DNA of 64,000 nucleotides from Rehmannia glutinosa (Eukaryota; Streptophyta; Magnoliopsida; Lamiales; Orobanchaceae), in NCBI GenBank assembly GCA_016081115.2, contig JABTTQ020001491.1, forward strand, positions 1 to 64,000, written 5' to 3'. A program made the position numbers and the translations under genes. This document shows, one piece after another, positions 10,189 through 22,500 of this stretch. Positions within the stretch are counted from its first letter, which is position 1. Every line of letters starts with the position of its first letter. The notes beneath the pieces are model-generated. The model saw only the letters and a program-made list of their open reading frames with translations, was not told the DNA's origin and did not search any database.

Positions 10189-11982
10189 TGATGGCTCAAA
10201 AGCTACTCTAGAAAACCGTAGGCAAGTGCACCTATCGTTTTGTAGTATAGATTATTGAGTACCGAGTGTCATTCCCACGAGGATAGTAAGTACTAATAAT
10301 TACCGTCTTTTTGTTATCTAATCTAGCAATTTTCAGAGTTTTGTTTGTTAAAATGGAAAATGAAAAATAGAGAATTTAAAATAATTGCAACTTACAATAA
10401 ATCAAATAAAAGTAGATTGTAGAATGAGAAATCAAGAGATAGAAATGTTTTGAATGTAAATCCTTCTAGAATGTTTATGTGATTCAACAAGATAAGAATA
10501 CACCCATAAGCCCTTAAGCAAAAACCACCCTCTTTTAATAAAATCTCATGTTATGTGGACCGTAGAAATTCGATTTAAGTTAAACCCTTTCTCAAGGTGA
10601 AAAACTCCTAATCTCAAATTGATTAACTGAAATCTCTTTCTAGTTAAAACCCCTTAATTGCATTATAACGATTTATGAATTCACATATTAGGTTTGACCC
10701 TAATCCGGAAGATTTATGTCGCCCCTATATCTAGGATTGCATGCAACTCTTTTCACTTATATAGGTTCTTTCTCACCATAAATCTCTCGATTACCCGATG
10801 AGGAATAGATATCAAATTAATATACCGGAAATATTAACTTGAATGAAATAAACATGATATAAGTGAATCACACAAGACATGAGAATTTTATTAAAAACAT
10901 ACAAACCTTAATCACAAATCCATTCTAGAGTTCATTACATTCAAACACTAGAAGTTTAGTTACTCATGATTTTGACAAAAGAGTAAATTACACAAGAAGA
11001 TTTAAGTATTGTAGACATGATGTACTTATCTTTCTCAAAATCTCAATGACTTTTTCCTTGATAGATGATGTTGATCCAAGCCTTCTTCTCCAATGTTGCT
11101 ACAAGCTTACTCCTCCAAGACCTCTTGATTCCAATTCCACTCAAAATGTTGGACACAATGAATATTTTCTAAGTGTCTATGATGAATACACAATGAATCT
11201 CTATATGAATGAATATTACATGAATTTCCTTTCCCAACTCAAACTCTTGGCTCTTATAGGCACCATCTTTTTGAAAGAACACATCAATAATACTAACAAA
11301 TGCTCCACTTCCATGGTTGTTGTTTGAATCATTATGTGCACATTCATGGTTGAGTTGGTTGAATCATTGTATTCACATGACAATACTCCACTTCCATTGG
11401 TTGAGTTGGTTGAATCATTGTGTCCACATGACAATTCAGGGAATAATAGAGTTTGGTACAAGCAAAATGAGATGTAAAAAGTTGCTCAAAGGTTGTCAAA
11501 AAGCAAAAAGGGAAAGCTTCCATATTTTCAGCCAAAAGAACATCCAGATCGACGAAAAACACGCCGTGCTTTAAAAGCACGGGTAGGCCGTGTTTTTGGA
11601 TTTTTCAACACGGCCGTGTGTTTGAAAAGCATGGCCTGGCCGTGTTTGGTGCGTCGGGGTCGAAAAATTGCTCGTTTTTTACTTCTAAAAGCACGGTCGT
11701 GCTTAAAAACACACCCTGCCCGTGTTTGACTGAAAAGGCCCCGAAATGACGCGTTTAGCTTGGGATTTTGAGTGTTTTTGCATCCGAGAAACCCCGGGTA
11801 GATTTTGACATGAAACCATGGCCCAAAATTCACCAAAACGGCTCCAAATCATCAATCTACACGAATAAAAGCACCTCGGAGTAATATGAACTATGTATAA
11901 TCAAAAATTATGAAACTAACAAAAAATAACTCAAATCATACTCAAATATACACATAAAACATGCATAAAAAGACCCTTATCA
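10189..11982 (-). repeat. Athila-1 3' LTR (left copy)
   Basis: It runs from TGATGGCTCAAAAGC to CTTATCA on the plus strand. It contains GGCAAGTGCACCTATC near the start, a feature of this LTR class, and about 2.5 copies of a 54-bp repeat around 11300-11440. A stretch with CACGGCCGTG-type palindromes (11560-11720) lies in U3. The ORF at 11046-11327 recurs in the other LTR and is not a gene. Confidence 0.93.
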
Positions 11983-13540
11983 AACCACTTCCAACTTTGA
12001 ACTTTGCTTGTCCTCAAGCAAAACATTAAATCAAAAAAATGATTCAATAAATTACAACACACAAGGATTTTTTTCAACACATTGAACACAAGAAGTCAAG
12101 TTCTTAGCTTTCTCAACCCGAATTAACCATTCAAGAAAAACACAATTTTGCAAAGCGATCGATCACAACAAAGATCAGATTATCATCGCAGGCATTATTC
12201 AAACTTGAAATCATCACTCCACAAATATTGATAGTTATGAATAACTTCAATTCAATAATGTCATGAAAATACAAAAATTCAATGGATCATTGTAGTTAGC
12301 CTACTAGTCATATAACCAAGCTTCTTGAACTTTTATTGGAATGAGAATTCAAGGAATATACATTCTCCCTTTCGATTTTTTTTTTTTTTTTTTGTAGGTC
12401 CTTTCGAGGCATTCTTCCACTAGGTTTATATTTTGAATTTTCGTTCAAACACTCCTAGGGTGGTTTCCCATACTCATATTTGTGTCGCCGTTTTACGTAA
12501 AAAAGACAAACATGGGGCTCATGAATGCTCCTAGTTACTAAGCAACAACAAATAGAGGAGTATAACCTCGATTGGATTCCTTTTTTTTTTTTTCTTCTTC
12601 TTCTTCATTTGTTTTTTTTTCACAAGCTTGGTATAACAACTAGTTAACCACCACTAAATCATGAATTTTCAAACGTTCATAACACTAAGCTTTGTCGTAA
12701 ATGCCTTAACAAATCAAGTATTATGGAGTTGGAAATCTCGTCAAAATTAGCACACATCTACATCAATCTATCCTAGATAATCAATTGCTTCACATTGGAA
12801 ACATAAATCAAAAAGTTAATTTTGGTGTAATTGGGCTAAGTTATTGACTAGCAAACACTCAATTTGTTAAAAAAAATTACCTCTTGTCGACAAACTAAAA
12901 ATAAAAGCAAGCACACACGTACTAAGAATGTAATTGCACCCACCTCCAACTTTAAAGGTTCACATTGTCCTCCAATGTGAAAGAAAGAGATGAACGAACA
13001 CAAACAAAACACTCAAAAATCAACCACACTAGAAGAAAATAAAAGAGGTGGAAAAGAAAAATACGACCTTACTAGAAGAGTGAAATCGATATTGAGCGAC
13101 CATTGGGTTGTTTAGTACGAGACCTTCATCGGCATCTTCATACCTAATCAAGGATACACAACTCGAATACCGTGAAATCATCAAATATAATTTTTTTTTT
13201 TGTGTTTTTTTTTTTTTTTTTTTTGAGATTTTTTTAAAAACAAATTTTTTTATAATAAAAACACGGCCGTGTTCGGTAGGAATTTTTTTCAGCCAACAAA
13301 AATTTTTTTTTTTTTTTTTTTTTTTTTTAGAAACACGGCCGTGCTTTTCGCCGGGCGTGTTCGAGTTAATTTTTCCTACAAAACCTTGGATTTTTTGAAC
13401 ACGGCCAGGGTGTGTTCGCGGGTGGGTTTAACACGGCCGTGCTTGATAAGCACGCCTGCATCATAGTTTTTTTTTTAATTTTTTTTTTCAATCCCCAATC
13501 AATAAAAAAAATTAAGTAAAAGAAAATGCACACAAAATGT
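11983..13540 (-). other. Athila-1 3' non-coding region with poly-T tracts and CACGGCCGTG motifs
   Basis: No coding signal is seen. The region has long T runs (12368-12392, 13191-13224, 13302-13328) and several CACGGCCGTG palindromes (13262-13271, 13334-13343, 13432-13441). The text CTTGCTTGTCCTCAAGCAA next to the LTR is repeated in Athila-2 at about 54324. In the element's sense the homopolymers are poly-A runs downstream of pol. The tract next to 11983 would serve as a poor PPT. Confidence 0.7.
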
Positions 13541-14170
13541 CGGGTTGCCTCTCGATTAGCGCTTCTTTAAAGTCGTATAGCTGGACCGTTTACCCAAATG
13601 TGGAGATTAGTCGGGTGGAGCTTTGGACTTATGAAAATCCTTGGGTATTTAGTAGTATTACCTCCAACTTTATGCTTCAAAATGTGCTCTTTGAACTTTT
13701 CGGTCCCCTTTTAGGGCATAAGCTTCCAACATGGACTTTGAACAACACTTTTCTCCAAGAGATTTTTAGATTTCTCATCGTGCAACGAAATTGAATCGGC
13801 AAAAGAACAAGTTGAATCCTTTTCAATATCAACATGAATTTTAAAAATTACTTGTTCATCCCCCACCCTCAAAGTTAATTTTCCTCATGCACATCAATGA
13901 TTGATTTTGCGTAGCCAAGAAAGGACGCCCAAGAATTAGAGGAACCTCAATATCATCATGCATGTCAAGAATAACAAAATCAATCGGGAATATGAATTTA
14001 TCGATCTTGACTAACACATCATTAATAATACCTCTAGGATGTTTAATCGATTTATCGGCTAAGTGTATGTCCATCCTAGTAGGTTTGATTCACTTAATCC
14101 CATATGCTTGAATGTTTCATAAGACATCACATTGATACTAGCTCCTAAGTCACTAGTGCTCTATCAACAT
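13541..14170 (-). pseudogene. Athila-1 aspartic protease and truncated pol end
   Basis: On the minus strand, about 14085-14145 reads DLGASINVMSYETFKHMGL, where the catalytic site is D-L-G-A as in Athila proteases. It continues at 13856-14074 with PRGIINDVLVKIDKFIFP.DFVILDM and the flap PLILGRPFLAT. About 13700-13850 gives VGDEQVIF and a short tail. The post-pol sequence around 13540-13600 (AAGCGCTAATCGAGAGGCAACCC in element sense) normally follows integrase. RT and INT are therefore deleted between about 13650 and 13850. Confidence 0.88.
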
Positions 14171-15770
14171 GTAAACCATCAATTGTACAAGGGATAATAA
14201 AACTTCATGGATCATTAAATTTTTGTGGTAGATTATTGGAAGAACATTTATCATTCAATTGCACATTTGATAGTTCGTTAAACTTATTTTCATTAGAAAT
14301 GATGTCATTTAGATCCTTAGCATGCTTTGAAAGAGGTTGAACAAATGGAATATTAGTATGTAGTTGCTTGAATGACTCAAGGTACTTACCAAATTTGTCC
14401 TCCCTTCTATCTTCTTTGATTAAACTCCGGTAAGGGATCTTGGGCTTGTATTCGGAGACCACCTTTTTCATAGGCTTTTCTTCCGTGTTTGTCGCCCTCC
14501 ACATATTTCGCATGGTGGCGTTGTCATAATCATGCTCGTGTGGAAAATCGATGGTGATTGCCTTTACGTGCTCCTCAGGTTTGGCTCGGTGTTACCCAAA
14601 GAAACTTCCTTGTGGCCTTTGAGAAATCATTTTTGCAACGCCTATTTGGTTTTCCAAATTATGGATAGATGCCCTCTTGATTTCTTAAGGATGTTTCGAC
14701 CACCGGAATCGGGCATCCGTTGATTGCACAAACTTTGCCATAAGTTCCTCCAAGTTAGGCTTTTCTTGGGTCAATTTGGAATCCAGGGAGGCGTGTGTAG
14801 ATTAGGATTGGGATTAGGCCGTGGTTGACCTTGATTATTCCAATGAAGTTTCTTGCCGACGCCAACCTCGGATTATAGGTGTTCTTGAAAGGATTATTTT
14901 GAGAGGGTCGAGATTGATTACCTAGATAATCCACTTGTTCATGTGGTGGTATCGCGTGGGGGCACTCTTGGTGGTTGTGCGATCCTCCACAAGTCTCACA
15001 TGAGAAGACTTGTTTTGGAACCGCAAACCGTCAATTTTCGAAAGTTAGAGCTTCGACCTGCGCGGCTAGCGAACTACCGCGTCCGCATTGTATACACCCA
15101 CCGCCTGTTGGATTTACTCGCACGGATTGCCATTGATATCCATTCATGGCCATTCCTCTATTAGATCTTGGGCGGCTTCGGGTGTTTTATTGTTCAACGT
15201 TTCTCCCGCCTCCGCATCAATCATTTGCCTCGTCGATGAGAGTAATCCATTGTAAAATGTTTGGACTTGCATCCAAACAAGGAGGCCATGATGTGGGCAT
15301 TTTCGCAAAGCAATTCTTTGAATCTTTCCCAAGTGTCGCACAAGGTCTCATCGTCCTCTTGAGTGAATGAAGAGATTTCATTCCTCAATCGTGCGGTTTT
15401 GGCGGTGGAAAATACTTCAAAAGGAACTTTTCCGCCATAATACTCCATGTTGTGATTGTTCCCTTCGGTAAAGTGTTTAGCCATTGTTTAGCCCGTCCCC
15501 CAAGAGTAAATGGGAACAAGCGAACGGATGGCATCGTCGGAGACTCCATTTATTTTGAAGGTATCGCAAATTTCGAGGAAATTCGCGATATGATTATTGG
15601 ATCTTCGTCTGGTAGGCCGCCGAATTGAACAAATTGTTGCACCATTTGAATGACATTCGGTTTGATTTCAAAATTATTGGTCGCAAATGAAATGGCCTTA
15701 CGATGCTAGATGACGTGTCATCCATGGATGGTTTGGCATAGTCATACGTAGTTCTTTGTTCATCCGCCAT
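14171..15770 (-). pseudogene. Athila-1 gag, broken
   Basis: Minus-strand pieces in element order are NNFEIKPNVIQMVQQF..FGGLPDEDPNNHI and FLEICDTFKINGVSDDAIR (about 15540-15690), then TAKTARLRNEISSFTQ and DETLCDTWERFKELL (15285-15420). CPHHGLLVWMQVQTFYNGL and KTPEAAQDLIEEW follow (15144-15330), then a zinc knuckle CETCGGSHNHQEC (about 14960-15000). All match Athila-type retrotransposon gag. Frameshifts separate the pieces. Downstream to about 14205 is a decayed low-complexity spacer. Confidence 0.9.
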
Positions 15771-16007
15771 GACGAAATCTTTACTTTCGTTAGTATCCTC
15801 TTCGTGGCTTGTGTTAGTACTTTCCTCGTGTTGCTACCGGTGGTGTCGCGCTTCCAAATTCGGCGACAAGTAGGCGACACACTAAAGAAACAAAGAGGAT
15901 AAGTATAAACCATGACTTACAAAGATAGATAAAAAGAAAGATAATGGTAAAATAAAAAATTAAAAAAATGATTAAATTAACAAAATAAAGCGTTCTTAAT
16001 ATTACAA

Positions 16008-16022
16008 CCCGCAACGGCGCCA
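16008..16022 (-). other. Athila-1 primer-binding site
   Basis: In element sense the sequence is TGGCGCCGTTGCGGG, almost identical to the tRNA-Asp complement TGGCGCCGTTGCCGG used by Athila-type elements. It lies 6 bp inside the right LTR, which fixes the orientation as minus. Confidence 0.92.
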
Positions 16023-16028
16023 AAAACT

Positions 16029-17675
16029 TGATGGCTCAAAAGCTACTCTAGAAAACCGTAGGCAAGTGCACCTATCATTTTGTAGTATAGATTATTGAGT
16101 ACCGAGTGTCATTCCCACGAGGATTGTAAGTACTAATAATTACCGTCTTTTTGTTATCTAATCTAGCAATTTTCAGAGTTTTGTTTGTTAAAATAGAAAA
16201 TGAAAAATAGAGAATTTAAAATAGTTGTAACTTACAATAAATCAAATAAAAGTAGATTGTAGAATGAGAAATCAAGAGATAGAAATGTGTTGAATGTAAA
16301 TCCCTCTAGAATGTTTTTGTGATTCAACAAGATAAGAATCCACCCATAAGCCCTTAAGCAAAAACCAAACTCTTTTAATAAAATCTCATGTTATGTGGAC
16401 CGTAGAAATCCCGATTTAAGTTAAACCCTTTCTCAAGGCGAAAAACTCCTAATCTCAAGTTGATTAACTGAAATCTCTTTCTAGTTAAAACCCCCAAAAT
16501 TGCATTATAACGATTTATGAATTCCCATATTAGGTTTGACCCTAATCCAGAAGATTTATGTCGTCCTATATCTAGGATTGCATGCAACTCTTTTCACTTA
16601 TATAGGTTCTTTCTCACCATAAATCTCTCGACACCCGATGAGGAATAGATATCAAATTAATATACCGGAAATATTAACTTGAATGAAATAAACATGATAT
16701 AAGTGAATCACACAAGACATGAGAATTTTATTAAAAACATACAAACCTTAATCACAAATCCATTCTAGAGTTCATTACATTCAAACACTAGAAGTTTAGC
16801 TACTCATGATTTTGACAAAAGAGTAAATTACACAAGAAGATTTAAGTATTGTAGACATGATGTACTTATCTTTCTCAAAATCTCAATGACTTTTTCCTTG
16901 ATAGATGATGTTGATCCAAGCCTTCTTCTCCAATGTTGCTACAAGCTTACTCCTCCAAGACCTCTTGATCCCAATTCCACTCAAAATGTTGGACACAATG
17001 AATATTTTCTAAGTGTCTATGATGAATACACAATGAATCTCTATATGAATGAATATTACATGAATTTCCTTTCCCAACTCAAACTCTTGGCTCTTATAGG
17101 CACCATATTTTTGAAAGAACACATCAATAATGCTAACAAATGCTCCACTTCCATGGTTGTTGGTTGAATCATTATGTGCACATTCATGGTTGAGTTGGTT
17201 GAATCATTGTATTCACATGACAATACTCCACTTCCATTGGTTGAGTTGGTTGAATCATTGTGTCCACATGACAATTGAGGGAATAATAGAGTTTGGTGCA
17301 GCAAAATGAGATGTAAAAGTTGCTCAAAGGTTGTCGAAAAGCAAAAAGGGAAAGCTTCCATAATTGCTCGTTTTTGACTTCTAAAAAGCACGGCCGTGCT
17401 TAAAACACACTCTGCCGGGTTTGACCGAAAAGGCCCCCAAATGACGCGTTTAGCTTGGGATTTTGAGTGTTTTGCATCCAAACCCGGGTATGTTTTGACA
17501 TGAAACCATGGCCCAAAATTCACCAAAAACAGCTCCAAATCATCAATCTACACCAATAAAAGCACTCGGAGTAATATGAACTATGTATAATCAAAAATTT
17601 ATGAAACTAACAAAGAAAATAACTTAAATCATACTCAAATATACACATAAAACATGCATAAAAAGACCCTTATCA
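16029..17675 (-). repeat. Athila-1 5' LTR (right copy)
   Basis: It is collinear with 10189-11982 but 147 bp shorter. The missing part corresponds to about 11532-11680 of the left copy, which holds the CACGGCCGTG-rich block. One palindrome, AGCACGGCCGTGCT, remains at 17387-17400. Other differences are mainly single substitutions. Confidence 0.93.
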
Positions 17676-17680
17676 GTATG

Positions 17681-18222
17681 ATAGGCTTAGCTCCTTTCTT
17701 TTGCAAAATGGATTTACAAGAGGTAAAGTTGATACTACTCTCTTTGTTTTTGAAAAGGGCAAGATTGCTTATTAGTGCAAATTTATGTTGATGATATTAT
17801 ATTCGGTGCTACTAATGAATCTTTGTGCAAGAAATTTTCTAAGCTTATGCAAGGTGAATTCGAGATGAGTATGATGGGGAGCTAAATTTCTTCCTTGGAC
17901 TTCAAATTAAGCAATGCCAAGAAGGAATATACATTTCACAATCAAAGTATACAAAAGAACTTTTGAAAAAGTTTGGCATTGAAGAAGGAAGAACCGCTTC
18001 TATACTCTCATGGCAACCAATGTCAAGATTGACAAAGATAAAAAAGTCAAGTCGGTTGATGAATCCAAATATCGAGGTATGATTGGTAGTTTACTTTATT
18101 TAACCGCTAGCAGATCGGATATTCTTCATGCCGTATGCCTATGTGCTCGTTTTCAAAGCAATCCCAAAGAATCTCATATGAATGTCGTTAAAAGGATTTT
18201 TCGATAGTTGAAAGGCACTATT
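17681..18222 (+). pseudogene. Copia-1 reverse transcriptase, C-terminal half
   Basis: Reading resumes after the Athila-1 insertion with DRLSSFLLQNGF.RGKVD.TLF (17681-17750). The region of the YVDDI active site is frameshifted (about 17785-17815, encoding VDDIIFG in another frame). Then LNFFLGLQI (about 17882), YRGMIGSLLYLTASRSDI (about 18069) and CARFQSNPKESHM (about 18142) follow. The segment ends at KGTI, where the Sirevirus-like element is inserted. RNase H continues at 31283. Confidence 0.9.
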
Positions 18223-19283
18223 TGTAGGTCCCAAGGGGTGTAAGTGTAAGGTTTAGAAGGGGGTTGAATAAACCTTACCAAATTTTCGATTTAGTCCTTT
18301 TAAATATACAGAGTTGATTCTTTCACACTGTGTCCTTGATGGACAAATCAATTTAGTTAATCAAGAGAGTTAGTCTCTCAAAGACTCAATTGAGTGTTGA
18401 TGGAATAACTCACCTGTTGACTCTAAATTAACTGTTGTGGTTTTGTTTTCGTATTTTCCTCTTCAATCGATTGAAGTTATCTTTCCTTCACAGGTAAGTG
18501 TTGGATTGATGTTCTTCGTAGTTTAGGCTTGAGGATTGAGAATGTTTGATTTTCTAATAATTGCTTGAACGTCTTTGGTTCAGTCTATCTCTTATGTTAC
18601 TTGTCTCTCTCTGTTTCTTAATTAAACTCCTCGGCCTTTTATAGTGATCTTTCAAAAATTTGCCCGTTGAAGAGATAGGTTAATTTTTTAAAGTCACTTG
18701 CGATCGTTGGCTTGTCTTGTTGCGAGTCCTTGGAATTGCCATTTCCTCGTATGAATTGTTCTTTCACCTTTTCGAGTTATGACACGGTGTAGTGCTTCCC
18801 ATTGGTTCATTCCATTTGCACGCTCGACCGAGCACTCCGAGAAAGGTGGTATGGAGATATTACTTGTTTAAGTAAATCTCTTGATTTCTCAAACGGATCT
18901 TTCTGATTATCTCGACTTCACCGCATTTCTTTGCTTTCCCAGGTGACTTAGAGTCGCCTTCCAATCATTGGATGACTCTTCTCACACTTCAACTTGAGAC
19001 TTGCTTTTCTCGAGTTGACTTGATCGATACTCCACTTAGTGTATCTCACCGCTTCTTCAAGAGAGTTCCGTCTACTCTTCTTTGCCATACTCAGCTGTGC
19101 CTCACAGCAGAGTCTTCCTTCCATCTTGATTTGTCTTCTTGCATGTTAGGCGTAGGCCGACTTAACTCGGCCTTGGCCACTCTAATTGTTACAATGCATT
19201 TTACAAGAAAAATTGGGGTGCCAACTTTATATTCTAAGTTTTACATGGCATTCATCAAAATCTAAACAATAAAATTCCTAACA
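18223..19283 (-). repeat. Sirevirus-like 3' LTR (left copy)
   Basis: On the plus strand it runs from TGTAGGTCCCAAGGGG to AATTCCTAACA and pairs with 30212-31277. The two copies differ by many 1-3 bp insertions and deletions. Confidence 0.93.
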
Positions 19284-19300
19284 ATTTCCCCCTTTTTGAT
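19284..19300 (-). other. Polypurine tract of the Sirevirus-like element
   Basis: In element sense AAAAAGGGGGAAAT lies directly before the 3' LTR start TGTTAGGAATTTT. This is a typical strong PPT and confirms minus orientation. Confidence 0.88.
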
Positions 19301-19549
19301 GATGCCAAAACTTAAACCATTCAAAAATGCAAATAACAAAGATACATACATATAGTGTATTGACATAGAATGTATGCGTGAGAATCAATCTTTTTATTGA
19401 TCATATCATTCTTGTACTTTTTACACAATTTACAAGGTGTATCGAGTTCATATTTGCCTACACAGAAAAATAAAGAATTTATAGCTTTATTACGGAAGAC
19501 TTACATTGTATGTATTTACATAGTGAAATACACGAAGGGTTGGACAAAG

Positions 19550-22500
19550 AACACTTCATCTCTTCTTGTCTCCTTCTTTCATCTTGTTCAAGATCTTCTT
19601 CTCTTCTTCTCTTTTTTCGTCGTCACCGCTTTCTTCTTTTTCTTTTCATATGCCTTCCTGGCAGCCTTCATCTTTTCTTATTCTTTCCTCGTCTCTCCTC
19701 CCATAGCCGAGTTTGTCTCTTGTTTTCTTCTTCTATTCTTTTTGCATACTCGGCGTTAGTTTTAGCCACTTGCAAATTTGCCACTTGGTCAAGCCCAACC
19801 CAGTAGATCCCTCATTTCTTTCCTGGATCTACGATTCAATATTCTTGGGCGAGGCACAGGTCTGAAGCTTCTTCCTTCACTACATCGCTTCTTCCTCTAC
19901 TCGGGCGATATCAGTCTTGGGGTCTTCTTTCTTCCGGTGAGTGACCGGCGGAGTGACAAAGCAGAGCGATGCCGGTAGTCGCCGCTGTCGCCTTCTTCAC
20001 ATAACGTGAGACCCTTTTCCCAAAGACAAGTCCCAAGCTTGAGCCATAGACATATTTGCAAAGTATCCCAGATTCGAGCGTTTTAAATTCATCAACCGAT
20101 CGTGGCTCGTCCCGACATCCGAGATGGCATAAGTGTCGCTATCTCTTTGGAATGCCTCCGTGTTCTTTCAAGATGTTCATAACTCGGGCATCCATTCTTC
20201 CTTCCACTTCCTTCATCCCCGCTTCAATTGTTTTTCTCTTTTCGGCCATAGATACAAAGCAGAGTGTTGGAGTGGCGAGTCACGGGAGTTTGTCTCGATA
20301 ATGTCGGTTGTGAGGACCCTGTTGAGGGGTTTGTGCAATCATCAAGGTCATATCTTTTGATCCTTCCCCTCAGCAGATTTTCTTTTCTTCTGTTTTAACA
20401 CTTCCTCGGTGATTTTCCCTTCGCAGTTGCTCCTTCCTTTTCAACTTCGGATCCCCTTGCGCGCTTTAGGTATTCCTCTTCCCCTTTTTGGCATCATCAA
20501 AGGAGAGAGGAACGCCTGGAAATAGACTTGCAAGCGGGAAGTCAAGCCTGGCCGATAGTTGAGTTTTGTCTCGAGTCTGCTGCAGAGTATAAAGACGAAA
20601 TTTGACCGAGTAGCGTTGGACTCTCACTGAAATCAGCTTCATCTCGGCCATGAGAAGGCTGAATTTTGTATTCATGGTCTCTTCCAAACGTTTGTAGATC
20701 ACTCTTGTTTTGCTCACGCAGCAGCCTTAACCCCGGCAATGTGAGCTTCATGCATGTGCTCAATATGTTCTCTCGGCTTCGTTTTTGCATCAAGCATTTT
20801 CACTCTCCACACAGCAGCTTGTTGAACAATGTCCTGAAATATCTCACTTGTTCTACACGCATTGTTTTTCTTGTTGCCACCATTCCCCGATCCGGATCGT
20901 TATGCCTCTTAAATCAGTGAGATTGGCATCTCTGTTGTCCATCGATATCCATAGAGGCCTCGATGCCTCTCCATTCGCTCAATCTCGCCGAATAATGCCT
21001 TGAACACTTCGGACAATTTGATTCTTCCGTTGCGGTGATGGCCATGTAGCGTCAAAATCGTGAATCACCGAACAATGGTGCCCGATTGAAAACGGAGCTG
21101 GTCGGGTAGCGTGCTTGTTCATTTTTCGACTCTTCATGGAGTTCCGGTATCTCCGGGAAAAAGGAAAAGATTCTACAAAGGATTCATCACCGCCAATCGG
21201 GATCTGTTCGATGATGAGCGGTGCGCGTGAAGTTCTTTTGGGAATCGATCCCGCCGCAGCCTTGAGGAGCTTGCGCATGGACTCGGTTCATTGGGTTTTG
21301 TTGTGAAGTGGTCCCGGTTTTGTCGAGCCTCACTTTGTCTCAACAGCCTTCGTTGGTCTGTTGATTTTTCCAATTGAGTAGATCTGGTCCTCGGCCTTAT
21401 CGTAAGCGTCATCGGACGATGATGAGATTTCCATTGGTGGCTCATCATCAAAATTAAAGGTTTGACGAGTAGTCTTGGGATCGACTTGCTCGTGCTTGGA
21501 ACATCCGCAATGAGTCTTTTGGATGCATCACGGGGATGACTCGGCTTCTTCTTCGCTTTCCGATCCCGGAAAGGTTACATCGATTATCCTGGGAATCATG
21601 AAGTGCGCTTATCTCCTTCTCGGATGGGTCGATGATAGCAGGAGGGATGTTCTCTACTCAGCTCTTCTTCTTTACAGGGGGAAGTCTCAACCTCCCGTGG
21701 GCCTTCATTACCTCCAAGAGCATAGTCTCTCTACCGCAAGCGAGGCCTTGGTCCTCCCTTTCGACAGTGTCACTGTCTTAGGGTCTTTCTGCGGTGGCAT
21801 CCATTGCAGTCTCAACCCCATGGATTGCACTTTCATCGCCCAGTGTTAACTCCCAGGGCCGTTCCATCTCGTGCCTCGATCGCATCAAGCAGCGTCGTCA
21901 TTAGCCTTCAGAGCGATTGGCACCTCGGCTAAGACAGTCTCAATTGTCCGAGCTTCGTTGATGGCAACTTGTTGTTCTTCTTGTGTTTGTATTTTCTCTA
22001 CTTCGCATCCTTGATTCGTTGTGGAGTCATCTCCCAAAGATCCTCCAACCTTGCCGCAGTGGAGGAGTTTCCTCACCGGGCGCACCACCGAGTGACTTGG
22101 AATGGGGTCACTCGTCTCCAAACTCCCACTGTTTCGATTGATTGTTCACCGTTGGGGCAGTGTGGTAAAACACCTTCAATAGGGGTTGGCTCGACCGGGT
22201 TCCCACTATCCCGATTTCATCGCCAAGTCCCTTATTGCTTCTTCCGAGTGAGTGGGGAAGTGGTGGCAAGAACAATAGTGGCGATTTGTGAACCACTCCC
22301 ATTGGATCAATTTCACCGTGTTCGAGGACTCTCCGGTCCCTCCATCAGTCTTTGCTCGTGAAGGATTCTTGATTCGTGCAATGCTTGCTGCATTTGCAAC
22401 TCTTCTCCGCGGGCAGCAGATTCTCCGGATCCTCATCGCTATCGTGAGAGGACATCAAGGAGAGGATGTGTGTGTTCTCGGGTGCCGAGATAGGACAGAT

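Larger units (their letters stand above)
10189..17675 (-). mobile_element. Athila-like Ty3/gypsy retrotransposon, pol-deleted (Athila-1)
   Basis: This element of about 7.5 kb has two LTRs, a tRNA-Asp type PBS, an Athila-type gag and a protease. The protease tail is followed almost at once by the post-pol sequence GCGCTAATCGAGAGGCAACCC, so RT, RNase H and integrase are missing. It must have moved, if at all, using enzymes of a relative. LTR similarity is high, with mainly substitutions and one 147-bp length difference, so it is younger than Copia-1, in which it sits. Confidence 0.92.

Noticed and set aside
11046..11327. 93-residue ORF found twice (also 16886-17167)
   Set aside because: It lies wholly inside the two Athila-1 LTRs, which are identical by origin. 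Duplication is therefore no evidence of coding.
13108..13466. ORFs with Phe runs
   Set aside because: Reading of long poly-T tracts in the Athila-1 non-coding tail.
19397..19806. Plus-strand ORFs of 98-120 residues
   Set aside because: They are antisense to the Lys/Glu-rich tail of the Sirevirus-like extra ORF; the minus strand explains the composition.
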